Positions 25,002-35,341 are shown, counted from the stretch's first letter. The stretch is 64,000 nucleotides of DNA from Hungatella sp. UBA7603 (GCA_002478865.1 DLJZ01000029.1:1-64000), one strand, 5' to 3'. Notes: generated by a model not told the origin, from the letters alone. Translations and numbers: made by a program.

Positions 25002-25436
25002 TTAATGTTTCTGGAAGAAATTGTCAAAAGAGAGACTGGCTTTTTTAATTGCATTAATCTGATTTTCACTTAGGGCTTCCGTTGGGGAATTATCATCTGA
25101 AGTATCCTCATTTTCAATGATGAGAACACTCCCCTCCTCGTCCAGTGCATGGGTATGCCAAACCCCCTTTTTCACGTTATAAAGCTGGTTCTTTTCCATC
25201 TTCACCCACTCAATCTCTTCTGGGTGATCTCCGTCTCCGCCTGTGAACAATACACAATTTCCTTCCATCAAAACAAACACCTCATCTGTTTTTAGATGTC
25301 TTTGCATGGTTACCAGTTGATCTACCCTTACATCAAGGCAATACCGGAGCACTGCAACTCTCCATGCTTCATAAGCAACAAGGGGCGTATACCCCTGTTG
25401 CTGAATCTTTATGATATCAATTCCAAGTTTTCCCAT
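25002..25436 (-). CDS. Cupin-domain protein
   Basis: A 144-residue single-domain cupin. The central barrel holds QRHLKTDEVFVLMEGNCVLF and then NVKKGVWHTHALDEEGSVLI, giving His/Glu/His metal ligands in the expected two cupin motifs. AAGGAG lies just upstream of the ATG. It sits between the GH94-like gene (35 bp) and the sensor kinase (33 bp), so it is part of the sugar locus. Small cupins in such places may be sugar isomerases/epimerases or sugar-binding sensors; the sequence does not settle which. Confidence 0.65.
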   Translation of the reverse strand: MGKLGIDIIKIQQQGYTPLVAYEAWRVAVLRYCLDVRVDQLVTMQRHLKTDEVFVLMEGNCVLFTGGDGDHPEEIEWVKMEKNQLYNVKKGVWHTHALDEEGSVLIIENEDTSDDNSPTEALSENQINAIKKASLSFDNFFQKH

Positions 25437-25471
25437 ATGTTACTCCTTACTTATGAGTATTCAGACACACT

Positions 25472-28168
25472 CTAATTTAAAGTGATTTCAATGGTATGCA
25501 ATTGCTGCTCTGGTAAGCTGATAATATCTTCTCTTCTTATCATGTGTTCTTGGTTTTTGGATTTATAAGGAACTCCATCTATGGTAATTTTAGTTACCTG
25601 ATAGGTGTTCGGTTCTAACTGCCTTTCATTCTTGTATACGATTTTCAGCTGTCTTCCTGCAAACTCCATGGAAGCAGAAGCTTGCTTCTCTTCATCAAAC
25701 TGTTCGTTTAATAGCTGGGGCAAAAAGACTAGATTCCCATAATATCCTCTGATTCCAAACATTTGAGTGATAACCGTAACAAGATACCAGCTTGCCGCCC
25801 CTGTTAGATAATGATATACGCCTCTTCCATTGGCATCGATATATTCTGGGATTCCGGGATAGATTTTGCTCTTTTTAAAGTCATTACAATGGTCAAATAA
25901 GGAGATCAGCGCTCCATACCCTTCTCTTGATGCGTTTCGCCGATATAAAGCATTCCCAAACATAACCGCCATGTGAGAGAATACGGCACCATTTTCCTTA
26001 TGTCCATAAGCAAAACCAAACATTCTGCCAAGATCCATCTTCACTTCATGAAAATCTGTGTTTAGGCGATATCCTCCAATTTCTCTCCGGTATAGATATG
26101 CATTGGCCGATTTTACAATCTCCTTGACCTGATGATCCGTTGCCGTCTGGGACATCAATGGAAATACCTGGCTGGTGAGCATCATTCGAACCCCTGTCTC
26201 AGTCTCTCCTTCCACTTTGTTTCCAGAATTATCATAATATCCATTGTACCAGCCATGACCTTCTTTGGAGGTGACCCATTCCGTTTCCCGGATATGATTA
26301 TAAATCCAAGCCGCTTTTCCCCTCAGATCTTCCTGTAACTTCTCACCGCTTATAGCAACCTTTTCTCCTGAAATCTGGTGAATGCTTTTCCTGCAATAAT
26401 CAGCCAGTATTCCTGTCTTTTTGACGATATCGTTATAAACCGCCACACTTTGTCCAAGTAAAACCAAGATCTCCTCTGAAAGCTCAAAGGACTCTACGCC
26501 CTGCTTGTTTAATTCTTTCAGAAGATTTGCAATGCCCTCTAAATTGGAGGCGTACATGGTGGTAAAAGCCACACTCTCCCCTCGCTCACTGGCTAAATCA
26601 AGAGCGTCATTCCAGTCTGCACCTCTGATACGGATATGGTTGTGCTCTCCTACCTCATAAAAGGAAGTGAGGTTTTGAATGAGCAAATGCTCTAAAATAG
26701 TACCGGAATAAACCTGACCGTTAATATCCTTTAGGGCTTCTCCTTCATTCTCACTCCACTGAGAATCCTTTTCTTCTCCTCTAGACGCCTGCATATCCTT
26801 AAAATAAGATTTCTCCTCTAATAAAATGCCAAGGTCCCCAGTTTGATGTATATACAATTCTGTGGTTAAAAAGGGCCATACTCCGTGATCCATCCACACT
26901 CTGGTGATGTTATTCCTGTCTGCGATAAACGCTCCCTGCCCGCTCCCAATTATGGTGGCATTGGTTCCATCAAACCGGACTCCCCCGAAGTTATCAAGTA
27001 ACATCTGGCGGACTCCATCTGGATTCATCATAAGAAGGGCAAGGCAATCCTGCCAAAGATCTCTCCAGCCTCTCCCCCCTTTCCCATAGTCGTGATGGGG
27101 CAAAAAGGAACAGCCATAGATTCTTCGCAGCATAGGCTGAAAGCTCACCCACTTCATCCAGTGGTCAAACTCAGGATTTGCGGTCTGAACACTCACATTC
27201 ACCTTTTCCTTCCAGTACTCTTTTGTTTGTTCCCAGCATCGGTCAAAAGCTGTTTCCGATAGGAAGCCACAGCAGTTTTTCATTAAATCTTCTTCTGACT
27301 TACCATACCCCATGGCAATGACATAGGTAATGGTTTCCTGAGGGGCTACTCTGCATTCTGGAAAACATAGGCCACCTAACGCTTCATAACCACCTGTCTC
27401 ATAATTGGCACCCTTTACGTTTAGACAGCTTTCAAATAAAGCTCTGGGCGTTTCTAAATTACCCCCTTCACCAATAAATTCCCCAAGAACCGGATAATAT
27501 CCCATGGGCTTTTGAGTTTCATTTCCTCCAAACACACCATAGGAACGATGGTTCCTTTTGTGTCCCCGCTCATCAAAGGTCATGGTGGGAATTACCATCA
27601 CACCGTTATCGGTTGTTTTGATTCGGTGCAAAAGGGCGGTCACATGGCGGTGATCTCTGATGTTATCCGCAGACCGGGCATATATAGGAATGGCTGTGAT
27701 CATCTGTAAGTTCTTATATTCCGAAGAAATGTTTTCAATCTGGATTTTCATTAATTCCACGGTCTCACCAGTGGCAGGAACCACACTGCTTATTTCCGCT
27801 CGTAATCCATTTTCTTCTGAGACTCTGGTGATCTTATGATGCATAAATCCTGCTTCCAAAACCACTGGTTCCTTGTATCTTGAAAACTTCTTCGCCTGCT
27901 GCCAGGCGGAGCGTCCGGTCAAGGACCATAACTCTTTTCCATTGATTCTGCACCATATATTTCTAGACGATCTGTCATTGTGAAGATTTTCACAGCTTAC
28001 AGGCGGCAGTAAAAAAGAATTCTGATCCATCTTACTATCTCCTGAAAGATCTGGTGATACACTGCTCATGACCCCAGCTTCATTGGCCAGCGGAAAATAC
28101 AGCCCGCTAACCAGATCTGGATTTTCCATGATAAAATTCCCCTGTTCCCCTAATCGTTCCTGCTTCAT
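25472..28168 (-). CDS. GH94-family glycoside phosphorylase
   Basis: An 898-residue cytoplasmic enzyme with GH94 layout: N-terminal beta-sandwich (to about residue 260), helical linker, (alpha/alpha)6 barrel and a C-terminal beta domain. The acid-catalyst motif is RGADWNDALDL (D518 and D521). Other family marks are GRGWRDLWQDCLALL, VWMDHGVWPFLT, GHGWYNGYYDNSG and GIPEYIDANGRGVYHYLTGA with ASWYLVT. GH94 enzymes split beta-glucosides with phosphate to give alpha-glucose-1-phosphate. It is the first gene of the locus, 35 bp before the cupin gene. The substrate is not known; a disaccharide such as sophorose, complementing the large phosphorylase, is plausible. GGAAGG before the ATG is a weak site. 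Confidence 0.8.
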   Translation of the reverse strand: MKQERLGEQGNFIMENPDLVSGLYFPLANEAGVMSSVSPDLSGDSKMDQNSFLLPPVSCENLHNDRSSRNIWCRINGKELWSLTGRSAWQQAKKFSRYKEPVVLEAGFMHHKITRVSEENGLRAEISSVVPATGETVELMKIQIENISSEYKNLQMITAIPIYARSADNIRDHRHVTALLHRIKTTDNGVMVIPTMTFDERGHKRNHRSYGVFGGNETQKPMGYYPVLGEFIGEGGNLETPRALFESCLNVKGANYETGGYEALGGLCFPECRVAPQETITYVIAMGYGKSEEDLMKNCCGFLSETAFDRCWEQTKEYWKEKVNVSVQTANPEFDHWMKWVSFQPMLRRIYGCSFLPHHDYGKGGRGWRDLWQDCLALLMMNPDGVRQMLLDNFGGVRFDGTNATIIGSGQGAFIADRNNITRVWMDHGVWPFLTTELYIHQTGDLGILLEEKSYFKDMQASRGEEKDSQWSENEGEALKDINGQVYSGTILEHLLIQNLTSFYEVGEHNHIRIRGADWNDALDLASERGESVAFTTMYASNLEGIANLLKELNKQGVESFELSEEILVLLGQSVAVYNDIVKKTGILADYCRKSIHQISGEKVAISGEKLQEDLRGKAAWIYNHIRETEWVTSKEGHGWYNGYYDNSGNKVEGETETGVRMMLTSQVFPLMSQTATDHQVKEIVKSANAYLYRREIGGYRLNTDFHEVKMDLGRMFGFAYGHKENGAVFSHMAVMFGNALYRRNASREGYGALISLFDHCNDFKKSKIYPGIPEYIDANGRGVYHYLTGAASWYLVTVITQMFGIRGYYGNLVFLPQLLNEQFDEEKQASASMEFAGRQLKIVYKNERQLEPNTYQVTKITIDGVPYKSKNQEHMIRREDIISLPEQQLHTIEITLN

Positions 28169-28279
28169 CCCAGTTCCCTTCCTTTCACCCTCATAGTTAC
28201 TTAAATTATATCCTATGTGGATGGATTACTGAATCAAAATATTTTGCAAAAAAGGTTATTATTTTTACTTTTAAAAATC

Positions 28280-28308
28280 AAAAAAGAACCCTGAATAACT
28301 CAGGATTC
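28280..28308 (-). terminator. Terminator of the leu-ilv-ser operon
   Basis: Stem GAATCCTGA / TCAGGGTTC (28286-28308) with one G-U pair, followed on the minus strand by TTTTTTGATTTTT. It lies 20 nt past the DUF1015 stop codon. Confidence 0.85.
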
Positions 28309-28328
28309 TTTTCATCATGATATTCTGT

Positions 28329-29573
28329 TTAAATTGCACTCAAAGGGTGAATAAACAACCCACTGCGCAGCTTTGGTTCAAACCAGGTAGATTTGGGAGG
28401 CATCAAAAGTCCTGCGTCCGCTACCTGGAACAACTCCTCAATGGAGGTAGGATACATAGAAAATGCCACTGTCATATCTTCCGAACACCGTTTTTCCAGT
28501 TCCTTCAATCCTCGGATTCCTCCGATAAAGTCAACCCGCTTATCCACTCTCGGGTCTTTCACACCAAGTACCGGATCAAGCAGTCGATCTTGAAGAAGGG
28601 ATACATCTAGACCTTTCACCGGATCCTTTGACAGATAAGAATCTTTTATGGTGAGACGGTACCACTTCTTATTTAAGTACATGCCAAAGGTTGCTTTTTG
28701 AATAGGAGAACAAGCTTCTTCTCCCAAAGCTTCCACAAGGAAGGTTTCTTCCACTTTTTTAAGATATTCTTCCTCAGAAAGACCGTTAAGATCTTTTACC
28801 ACACGATTGTACGGCATAATCATAAGCTGTTCATCTGGAAAAAGTACAGAAAGGAAATAGTTGAACGGTTCTTCCCCTGTATATCCTGGATTTTCTTCCC
28901 GGCGTTTACATCCTACCTTTACGGCAGAAGCCGCTCTATGGTGTCCATCTGCAATATAAGTAGCAGGCACTCTAACAAATGCCTCTTCAATCTCACCAAC
29001 GGTTTTCTCATCAATTACCTGCCATATCTTATGGCTGACACCGTCTTCAGCCGTAAAATCATACAAAGGTTTTGTTCCAATCACTCGAGCTACAATCCCG
29101 TTAATGGCTTCTTTGGAACGGTAAGCCAGGAAGATAGGACCAGTCTGGGCATCCGTCCGGTCTACATGACAGATGCGGTCCAATTCCTTTTCTTCTCTGG
29201 TATTCTCATGCTTTTTAATGATTCCCTGCGCATAATCATCGATGGAGGAGCAGGCCACGATTCCGGTCTGGCCCCTTCCGTCCATAATCAACTCATAGAT
29301 ATAGTAAGCTTTTTTGCTGTCTTTTATTAAAGTTCCATCTGATATCCATGCGTTAAGTAACTCTCTTGCTTTTTCATATACACGGCTGTCATACGTATCC
29401 ACGTCATCGCTAAACTGGGTTTCCGGTCTGTCGATATTAAGGAAAGACTTTGGATTAGAAGCAGTTATCTCACAAGCTTCTTTGCGGTTGTATACATCGT
29501 AAGGAAGAGCTGCTACCAGATGAGCAGTTGCTTCCTCTGGTCTAACGCACTGAAATGGTTTTACAATGGCCAT
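28329..29573 (-). CDS. DUF1015 family protein
   Basis: A 414-residue conserved protein of unknown function (DUF1015/COG4198). It starts AIVKPFQCVRPEEATAHLVA and PYDVYNRKEA, both typical of the family, and holds an invariant-looking ATYIADGHHRAASA motif near residue 210, followed by FNYFLSVLFPDEQLMIMPYN. There is no signal peptide or membrane segment. It is the last gene of the operon, 9 bp after serA; the same serC-serA-DUF1015 order is common in Clostridia, so a role tied to serine or phosphoserine is inferred. The DGHHR motif loosely recalls the ParB-like serine kinases SbnI/SerK, but this is only a suggestion. Confidence 0.85.
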   Translation of the reverse strand: MAIVKPFQCVRPEEATAHLVAALPYDVYNRKEACEITASNPKSFLNIDRPETQFSDDVDTYDSRVYEKARELLNAWISDGTLIKDSKKAYYIYELIMDGRGQTGIVACSSIDDYAQGIIKKHENTREEKELDRICHVDRTDAQTGPIFLAYRSKEAINGIVARVIGTKPLYDFTAEDGVSHKIWQVIDEKTVGEIEEAFVRVPATYIADGHHRAASAVKVGCKRREENPGYTGEEPFNYFLSVLFPDEQLMIMPYNRVVKDLNGLSEEEYLKKVEETFLVEALGEEACSPIQKATFGMYLNKKWYRLTIKDSYLSKDPVKGLDVSLLQDRLLDPVLGVKDPRVDKRVDFIGGIRGLKELEKRCSEDMTVAFSMYPTSIEELFQVADAGLLMPPKSTWFEPKLRSGLFIHPLSAI

Positions 29574-29582
29574 AGTTTCTCC

Positions 29583-30746
29583 TTATTTAATTACCCGCAC
29601 CCGTAAAACGCCTTTGATGGCATTTAACTTCTGGATGCTCATGGCATCGGATGCCTTTTCTAAGTCAATTAAGGTGTAAGCATATTTTTCACGGCTCTTA
29701 TTTGTCATATCCGTAATGTTCACATCTCCTGCTGCAAGAGTTCCTGTAATCTGTCCAATCATGTTTGGAATGTTCAAATGAAGGACTGCAATACGGCTCT
29801 CTGTCTTACAGATTCCCATGTCACAAGCTGGGAAGTTGACTGAATTACGAATGTTACCATTATCAATATAATCCATGATTTCTTCCACTGCCATCTTAGC
29901 ACAGTTATCTTCTGACTCTTCTGTCGAAGCTCCAAGGTGAGGAATCACCATAGCTCCTTCCAGATGAGCGGAGGTTGCATTTGGGAAATCCGTCACGTAT
30001 TTTTTCACTTTTCCAGACTTTAAGGCTTCTTTCATATCTTCTTCATTTACCAGAATGTCTCTTGCAAAGTTTAAGATCACAATGCCGTCTTTCATGGTGT
30101 CAAAAGCTGCCTTATTGATCATACCTTTGGTGGTATCAAAAAGTGGTACGTGAACGGTGATGTAATCACACTCTTTATAAATGGTATCTAAGGAAGTGAT
30201 ATGTCTGATATTTCTGGATAAACCCCATGCTGAATTAACAGAAAGGAATGGATCGTATCCATAAACCTCCATACCAAGAGAAGAACAAGCATTGGCAACT
30301 TCTGCACCAATGGCACCAAGGCCGATCACACCAAGCTTTTTGCCCTTAATCTCACATCCAGCAAATGCTTTTTTTGCTTTTTCCGCAGATTTAGCGATAT
30401 CCTCATCGTCTGCGTTTGCCTTACACCATTCAATTCCACCTGTGATATCACGGGAGGAAAGAAGTAATCCGGCAATCACCAGCTCCTTGACTCCGTTGGC
30501 ATTAGCTCCTGGTGTATTAAATACTACGACTCCTTCTGCCGCACAAGCATCAAGAGGAATGTTGTTCACTCCAGCTCCTGCTCTAGCTATGGCTAAAAGC
30601 CCTTCTGGTAATTCCATCTCGTGCATGGAAGCGCTGCGAAGCAGTACGCCCTGAGCTTCCTTAATATCATTTGTAAGAGTATATTCCTCTGTTAGTAATG
30701 CCGTTCCCAGAGGAGATATCTCATTTAAGCAATGAATCGTTTTCAT
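29583..30746 (-). CDS. serA: D-3-phosphoglycerate dehydrogenase
   Basis: Oxidises 3-phosphoglycerate to 3-phosphohydroxypyruvate with NAD+, the first step of serine synthesis. With the start at 30746 (GGAAGGAG upstream) it has 387 residues. The NAD site is KLGVIGLGAIGAEVANAC; catalytic Arg, Glu and His lie in NFARDILVNEE, the region before it and IPHLGASTEESEDN. A C-terminal ACT domain (about 315-387, AVLHLNIPNMIGQITGTLAA) is the usual place for serine feedback. It lies 25 bp after serC and 9 bp before DUF1015. Confidence 0.95.
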   Translation of the reverse strand: MKTIHCLNEISPLGTALLTEEYTLTNDIKEAQGVLLRSASMHEMELPEGLLAIARAGAGVNNIPLDACAAEGVVVFNTPGANANGVKELVIAGLLLSSRDITGGIEWCKANADDEDIAKSAEKAKKAFAGCEIKGKKLGVIGLGAIGAEVANACSSLGMEVYGYDPFLSVNSAWGLSRNIRHITSLDTIYKECDYITVHVPLFDTTKGMINKAAFDTMKDGIVILNFARDILVNEEDMKEALKSGKVKKYVTDFPNATSAHLEGAMVIPHLGASTEESEDNCAKMAVEEIMDYIDNGNIRNSVNFPACDMGICKTESRIAVLHLNIPNMIGQITGTLAAGDVNITDMTNKSREKYAYTLIDLEKASDAMSIQKLNAIKGVLRVRVIK

Positions 30747-30771
30747 ATGATCCGGTCTCCTTCCCATTTGC

Positions 30772-31857
30772 CTATTTGGCATGTTTCTCTTCGAAATCTT
30801 TCATAAATGCCACTAATTTCTCTACGCCTTCTGTTGGCATAGCGTTATAGATGCTGGCGCGCATTCCGCCTACACTTCTGTGGCCTTTTAAGTTTTCAAA
30901 GCCTGCTGCCTTAGATTCTTTAACAAAGAGCGCATCAAGCTCTTCATCTCCGGTAACAAATGGTACGTTCATAAGAGAACGGTCTTCTTTCACTACAGTT
31001 CCCTTAAACATCTTACTCTGATCCAGGAAATCATATAAAAGGGCTGCCTTTTTCTCGTTGATTTCCTTCATCGCTTCCAGACCGCCTAAATTCTTTAACC
31101 ATTTAAATACCTTACCGCAGATGTAAATGCCATATGCAGGTGGTGTATTATAAAGGGAGCCAGTATCTACATGAGTCTTATAACGAAGCATAGTAGGGGT
31201 ACCAGGTAACACATCTTCCGTCACTAGATCTTCACGGATAATGGCAATGACTACACCTGCAGGCCCTACATTCTTCTGGGCTCCAGCAAAGATTAAACCA
31301 TATTTGGAAACGTCAACAGGCTCGGATAAGAAGCAGGAGGAGAGGTCAGCAACCAAATCTTTTCCCTTTGTATTAGGAAGGGTTTTATATTTTGTACCAT
31401 AGATGGTGTTATTCTCACAAATATATACGTAGTCTGCATCCTCTGAGATTGGCAGATCCGTAACATCCGGGATATAACTAAAGGTCTTATCGGAACTAGA
31501 TGCAACTGCATTGGCTTTTCCATAAAGCGAAGCTTCCTGGTATGCCTTTTTTGCCCACATTCCTGTGATGATGTAATCGCCGACGCGATTCTTAAATAAG
31601 TTCATCGGAACCATGGCAAACTGCTGGGATGCACCTCCCTGTAAAAATAAAACCTTGTAATTGTCCGGAATGTTAAGTAATTCCCTAAGATCAGCTTCTG
31701 CTTCATTGATGATGGTCTCATACGTCTTGGATCGATGACTCATCTCCATAACGGACATTCCCGAACCCTTATAATCCATCATCTCTTCTGCTGCTTCTCT
31801 TAAGACTTCCTCCGGCAGAACTGCTGGTCCTGCGGAAAAATTAAACACTCTGCTCAT
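30772..31857 (-). CDS. serC: Phosphoserine aminotransferase
   Basis: Converts 3-phosphohydroxypyruvate and glutamate to phosphoserine. The 361 residues start RVFNFSAGPAVLPEEVL, the hallmark of the family. FLQGGASQQFAMVPMN, the PLP Asp in VADLSSCFLSEPVDVSKYG and the PLP Lys in IFAGAQKNVGPAG are present, as is GHRSVGGMRASIYNAM near the end. AGAGGAGG precedes the ATG. It lies 31 bp after ilvB, and serA follows at 25 bp. No serB is seen in the window. Confidence 0.96.
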   Translation of the reverse strand: MSRVFNFSAGPAVLPEEVLREAAEEMMDYKGSGMSVMEMSHRSKTYETIINEAEADLRELLNIPDNYKVLFLQGGASQQFAMVPMNLFKNRVGDYIITGMWAKKAYQEASLYGKANAVASSSDKTFSYIPDVTDLPISEDADYVYICENNTIYGTKYKTLPNTKGKDLVADLSSCFLSEPVDVSKYGLIFAGAQKNVGPAGVVIAIIREDLVTEDVLPGTPTMLRYKTHVDTGSLYNTPPAYGIYICGKVFKWLKNLGGLEAMKEINEKKAALLYDFLDQSKMFKGTVVKEDRSLMNVPFVTGDEELDALFVKESKAAGFENLKGHRSVGGMRASIYNAMPTEGVEKLVAFMKDFEEKHAK

Positions 31858-31888
31858 ATCTCTTCCTCCTCTTTTTCATAGCCCTTAG

Positions 31889-33568
31889 CTATATCTTTAA
31901 ATCTTCTGCGTCAAATACTTCCTCGATGGGCGCCCCTGGTGATACCATGGGGAATACCTTATCATCGCAATGGATATGACAATCTATAACAACAGGAACG
32001 TTAAGGGCAATTGCCTCCCGAAATACCGGCTCAAATTCCTCTTTGCTGGTTACACGGTAAGCCTTTGCTCCCATTCCCTCTGCTATCTTAACAAAATCTA
32101 CCTGATCATTTAATTCGGTATGGGAATACCGCTTTCCATAAAATAAAGTCTGCCACTGGCGTACCATCCCAAGTACATGGTTATTTAAAACAACCTGGAT
32201 AATTGGGATATTATAACGAGTGGCTGTCGCTATCTCGTTGAAATTCATACGAAAACAACCATCGCCTGCCACATTAATAACAACTTTATCTTTTACTCCC
32301 ATTTTGGCACCTATGGAGGCCCCAAGTCCGTAGCCCATGGTGCCAAGCCCGCCAGAGGTAAGGAAACTTCTGGGGTATTTATATTGATAGAACTGAGCCG
32401 CCCACATCTGGTGCTGTCCAACTTCTGTGGCAATCACGGCATTTCCTTCTGTGATCTCATAGATCTTTTCGATGATAAAAGGCCCAGTTAAAATGCTCTT
32501 CTCATATCGCATGGGATACATATCCTTTAATCGTTCAATATGAGCCACCCATTCTTCATGGTTAATGGGATCCAACCTGGCATTTAACTTTCGTAAAATA
32601 GATTTTACATCTCCTACCACGCTTGCATGGGTCTTAATGTTTTTGTTGATCTCAGCAGGATCTACATCAAACTGAAGAATCTTAGCATTACGGGCAAACT
32701 TAGATGCCTTTCCTACCACACGGTCACTAAATCTAGCGCCGATTACGACTAAAAGATCGCATTCTGTGATTCCCAGATTGGAGGTCTTCGTCCCGTGCAT
32801 TCCTACCATTCCGGTGTAAAGCTCATCGGTGCCATCATAAGCCCCTTTTCCCATCAGACTGTCTGCAACAGGAGCCTGAATCTTATGAGCAAAGGAGAAA
32901 AGTTCTTCCTCTGCGCCGGCAATGATGGCTCCGCCTCCTACAAAGATATAAGGCTTCTGTGCTTTGCGGATCATGGTCAGAGCTGTTTCTAAGTCTTCCT
33001 CTGTAATGGTATCTTCCTGACGGATGATTGGCTCTGGCTCCTTATATTCATAATCATAGGTTGCTGCGGTTACGTCCTTTGTAATATCAACAAGAACGGG
33101 GCCGGGTCTTCCTGTCTGTGCGATAACAAAGGCTCTCCGTATGGTATCGGTCAGTTTTGTGATATCCTTCACAATGAAATTATATTTAGTAATCGGCATG
33201 GTTACGCCAGTAATATCAATTTCTTGAAAACTATCCCGCCCAAGAAGGGGAAGGGCTACGTTACAGGTGATGGCTACCATTGGGATGGAGTCCATATATG
33301 CAGTTGCAATTCCAGTTACAAGATTCGTAGCACCAGGTCCTGAGGTAGCCATACAAACTCCCACTTTACCAGTTGCCCTGGAGTATCCGTCTGCCGCATG
33401 GGCCGCTCCCTGCTCATGGGCCGTAAGGATGTGGTTGATCTCATCTTGATGCTTATAAAGGGCATCGTAAATATTCAGGATCGAGCCTCCCGGATATCCG
33501 AAAATGGTATCCACTCCCTGCTCCTTTAAGCATTCGATTACAATCTCTGCTCCTGTCAATGTCTTCAT
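31889..33568 (-). CDS. ilvB: Acetolactate synthase, large subunit
   Basis: Joins two pyruvate, or pyruvate and 2-oxobutyrate, to acetohydroxy acids using thiamine diphosphate; first shared step of branched-chain amino acid synthesis. The 559-residue form starts at 33568 (AAGGAG six nt upstream). Motifs: TIFGYPGGSILNIYDAL, the catalytic Glu in LTAHEQGAAHAADGYSR, GPGATNLVTGIATAYMDS, and the ThDP site NVAGDGCFRMNFNEIATA. It lies 16 bp after ilvD. The small regulatory subunit gene (ilvN) is not next to it, which is unusual; it must be elsewhere or the enzyme works alone. Confidence 0.94.
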   Translation of the reverse strand: MKTLTGAEIVIECLKEQGVDTIFGYPGGSILNIYDALYKHQDEINHILTAHEQGAAHAADGYSRATGKVGVCMATSGPGATNLVTGIATAYMDSIPMVAITCNVALPLLGRDSFQEIDITGVTMPITKYNFIVKDITKLTDTIRRAFVIAQTGRPGPVLVDITKDVTAATYDYEYKEPEPIIRQEDTITEEDLETALTMIRKAQKPYIFVGGGAIIAGAEEELFSFAHKIQAPVADSLMGKGAYDGTDELYTGMVGMHGTKTSNLGITECDLLVVIGARFSDRVVGKASKFARNAKILQFDVDPAEINKNIKTHASVVGDVKSILRKLNARLDPINHEEWVAHIERLKDMYPMRYEKSILTGPFIIEKIYEITEGNAVIATEVGQHQMWAAQFYQYKYPRSFLTSGGLGTMGYGLGASIGAKMGVKDKVVINVAGDGCFRMNFNEIATATRYNIPIIQVVLNNHVLGMVRQWQTLFYGKRYSHTELNDQVDFVKIAEGMGAKAYRVTSKEEFEPVFREAIALNVPVVIDCHIHCDDKVFPMVSPGAPIEEVFDAEDLKI

Positions 33569-33584
33569 AGGCCGCTCCTTTTCT

Positions 33585-35246
33585 TTATAATTCAAGAATT
33601 GCCCCCCGGCTGGCCGGGGCTGCCATGGCCGCATAACGGGCCAGATATCCTGTGGTTACCTGTGGCTTTCTTGGCTGCCATTTTTCTTTTCTGGCTGCCA
33701 TTTCTTCATCTGATACCAACACATCTAGTCTGCATTTATCAATATCAATGGAGATGATATCTCCCTCTTCCACCAATGCGATGGGTCCTCCCACTGCGGC
33801 TTCCGGACAAGCATGACCAATGGAAGCGCCTCTGGAAGCTCCGCTGAAACGTCCGTCTGTAATGAGGGCTACGGAAGAACCAAGTCCCATACCAGCGATC
33901 GCTGAAGTAGGATTTAACATCTCTCTCATACCAGGACCACCTTTCGGTCCTTCATAACGAATGACAACAACGTCTCCTGCTACAATTTTACCACCTTTAA
34001 TTGCATCAATGGCATCCTCTTCGCAGTCAAACACGCGTGCTGGTCCTTCGTGCTGAAGCATCTCAGGAGCTACGGCAGAACGTTTTACAACGGCAGAATC
34101 AGGAGCTAAGTTTCCTTTTAAGATAGCGATTCCTCCGGTGTTGCTGTAAGGATTCTCTACGGTACGGATTACCTGTGGGTCTCTGTTGACACAGCCCTTA
34201 ATATTCTCTCCTACGGTTTTGCCTGTGACTGTCATGCAGTCTAAGTCTAAAAGACCAAGCTTGCTGATCTCATTCATAACCGCATAAATACCGCCTGCCT
34301 CATGTAAATCTTCTATATAAGTAGGGCCTGCTGGTGCCAGGTGACAAAGGTTCGGTGTTTTAGCGCTGATTTCGTTGGCGATTTCTAAGTTAAGTTCCAC
34401 GCCTGCCTCATGAGCAACGGCTGGAAGATGTAACATACTGTTGGTACTGCATCCAAGAGCCATATCCATAACCAGGGCATTGCGGAATGATCTTTCATTC
34501 ATAATATCTCTAGGGCGGATATTCTTCTCTAGCATATCCATAACAGCCATTCCTGCATGTTTTGCAAGCTTAATTCGATCGGAGTATACGGCTGGAATGG
34601 TGCCGTTTCCACGAAGTCCCATACCAAGTACCTCTGTCAGACAGTTCATGCTGTTTGCCGTATACATACCAGAACAGGAGCCGCAGGTAGGACAAGCACT
34701 CTGCTCGTATTCCTTTACTTCCTCTTCTGTCATCTTTCCTGCAGAGTAAGCACCTACTGCCTCAAACATACTGGATAGACTTGTTCTGTGCCCGTGCACA
34801 CGACCAGCTAACATTGGTCCGCCACTGACGAACACTGTGGGTACATTAACACGCGCGGCTGCCATTAAAAGTCCGGGGACATTTTTATCACAATTGGGGA
34901 TCATAACCAGAGCGTCAAAAGCGTGAGCAGTTGCCAGACATTCGGTGGAATCGGCGACTAGATCTCTGGTTGCCAGGGAGTACTTCATACCGATATGTCC
35001 CATGGCAATTCCATCGCAGACTGCAATAGCCGGAACCATAACCGGGTTACCACCTGCCATGGCGACGCCCATCTTAACAGCATTGGTGATTTTATCCAGG
35101 TTCATATGTCCTGGGACGATCTCATTATATGAACTGACGATTCCAATTAAAGGCTTCTCCATCTCTTCCTCTGTCATTCCCAACGCATGAAACAGGGAAC
35201 GATGAGGTGCTTGCTGCATTCCTTTTTTTACTGAGTCACTCTTCAT
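33585..35246 (-). CDS. ilvD: Dihydroxy-acid dehydratase
   Basis: Removes water from 2,3-dihydroxy-isovalerate and -methylvalerate, the third step of valine/isoleucine synthesis; an Fe-S enzyme. The 553 residues start at 35246 (AAGGAG 10 nt upstream; a GTG three codons earlier is too close to the site). Cluster cysteines lie in [10 protein letters not shown] and [19 protein letters not shown]; the C-terminal part has [20 protein letters not shown]. It follows leuB by 95 bp and precedes ilvB by 16 bp. Full length. Confidence 0.96.
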   Translation of the reverse strand: MKSDSVKKGMQQAPHRSLFHALGMTEEEMEKPLIGIVSSYNEIVPGHMNLDKITNAVKMGVAMAGGNPVMVPAIAVCDGIAMGHIGMKYSLATRDLVADSTECLATAHAFDALVMIPNCDKNVPGLLMAAARVNVPTVFVSGGPMLAGRVHGHRTSLSSMFEAVGAYSAGKMTEEEVKEYEQSACPTCGSCSGMYTANSMNCLTEVLGMGLRGNGTIPAVYSDRIKLAKHAGMAVMDMLEKNIRPRDIMNERSFRNALVMDMALGCSTNSMLHLPAVAHEAGVELNLEIANEISAKTPNLCHLAPAGPTYIEDLHEAGGIYAVMNEISKLGLLDLDCMTVTGKTVGENIKGCVNRDPQVIRTVENPYSNTGGIAILKGNLAPDSAVVKRSAVAPEMLQHEGPARVFDCEEDAIDAIKGGKIVAGDVVVIRYEGPKGGPGMREMLNPTSAIAGMGLGSSVALITDGRFSGASRGASIGHACPEAAVGGPIALVEEGDIISIDIDKCRLDVLVSDEEMAARKEKWQPRKPQVTTGYLARYAAMAAPASRGAILEL

Positions 35247-35341
35247 CTGCTGCACACTCCTTTTTCGTTTTCTGATGATATGGAAATCCGGGAGAGGTCA
35301 AAAACCACTGGTTTTCTTCCCCTTCCGGCAACGATTGGCAA

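Noticed and set aside
28698-29330. 210-codon plus-strand frame inside the DUF1015 gene
   Set aside because: It is antisense to a well-conserved protein, with no ribosome site and no recognisable domain.
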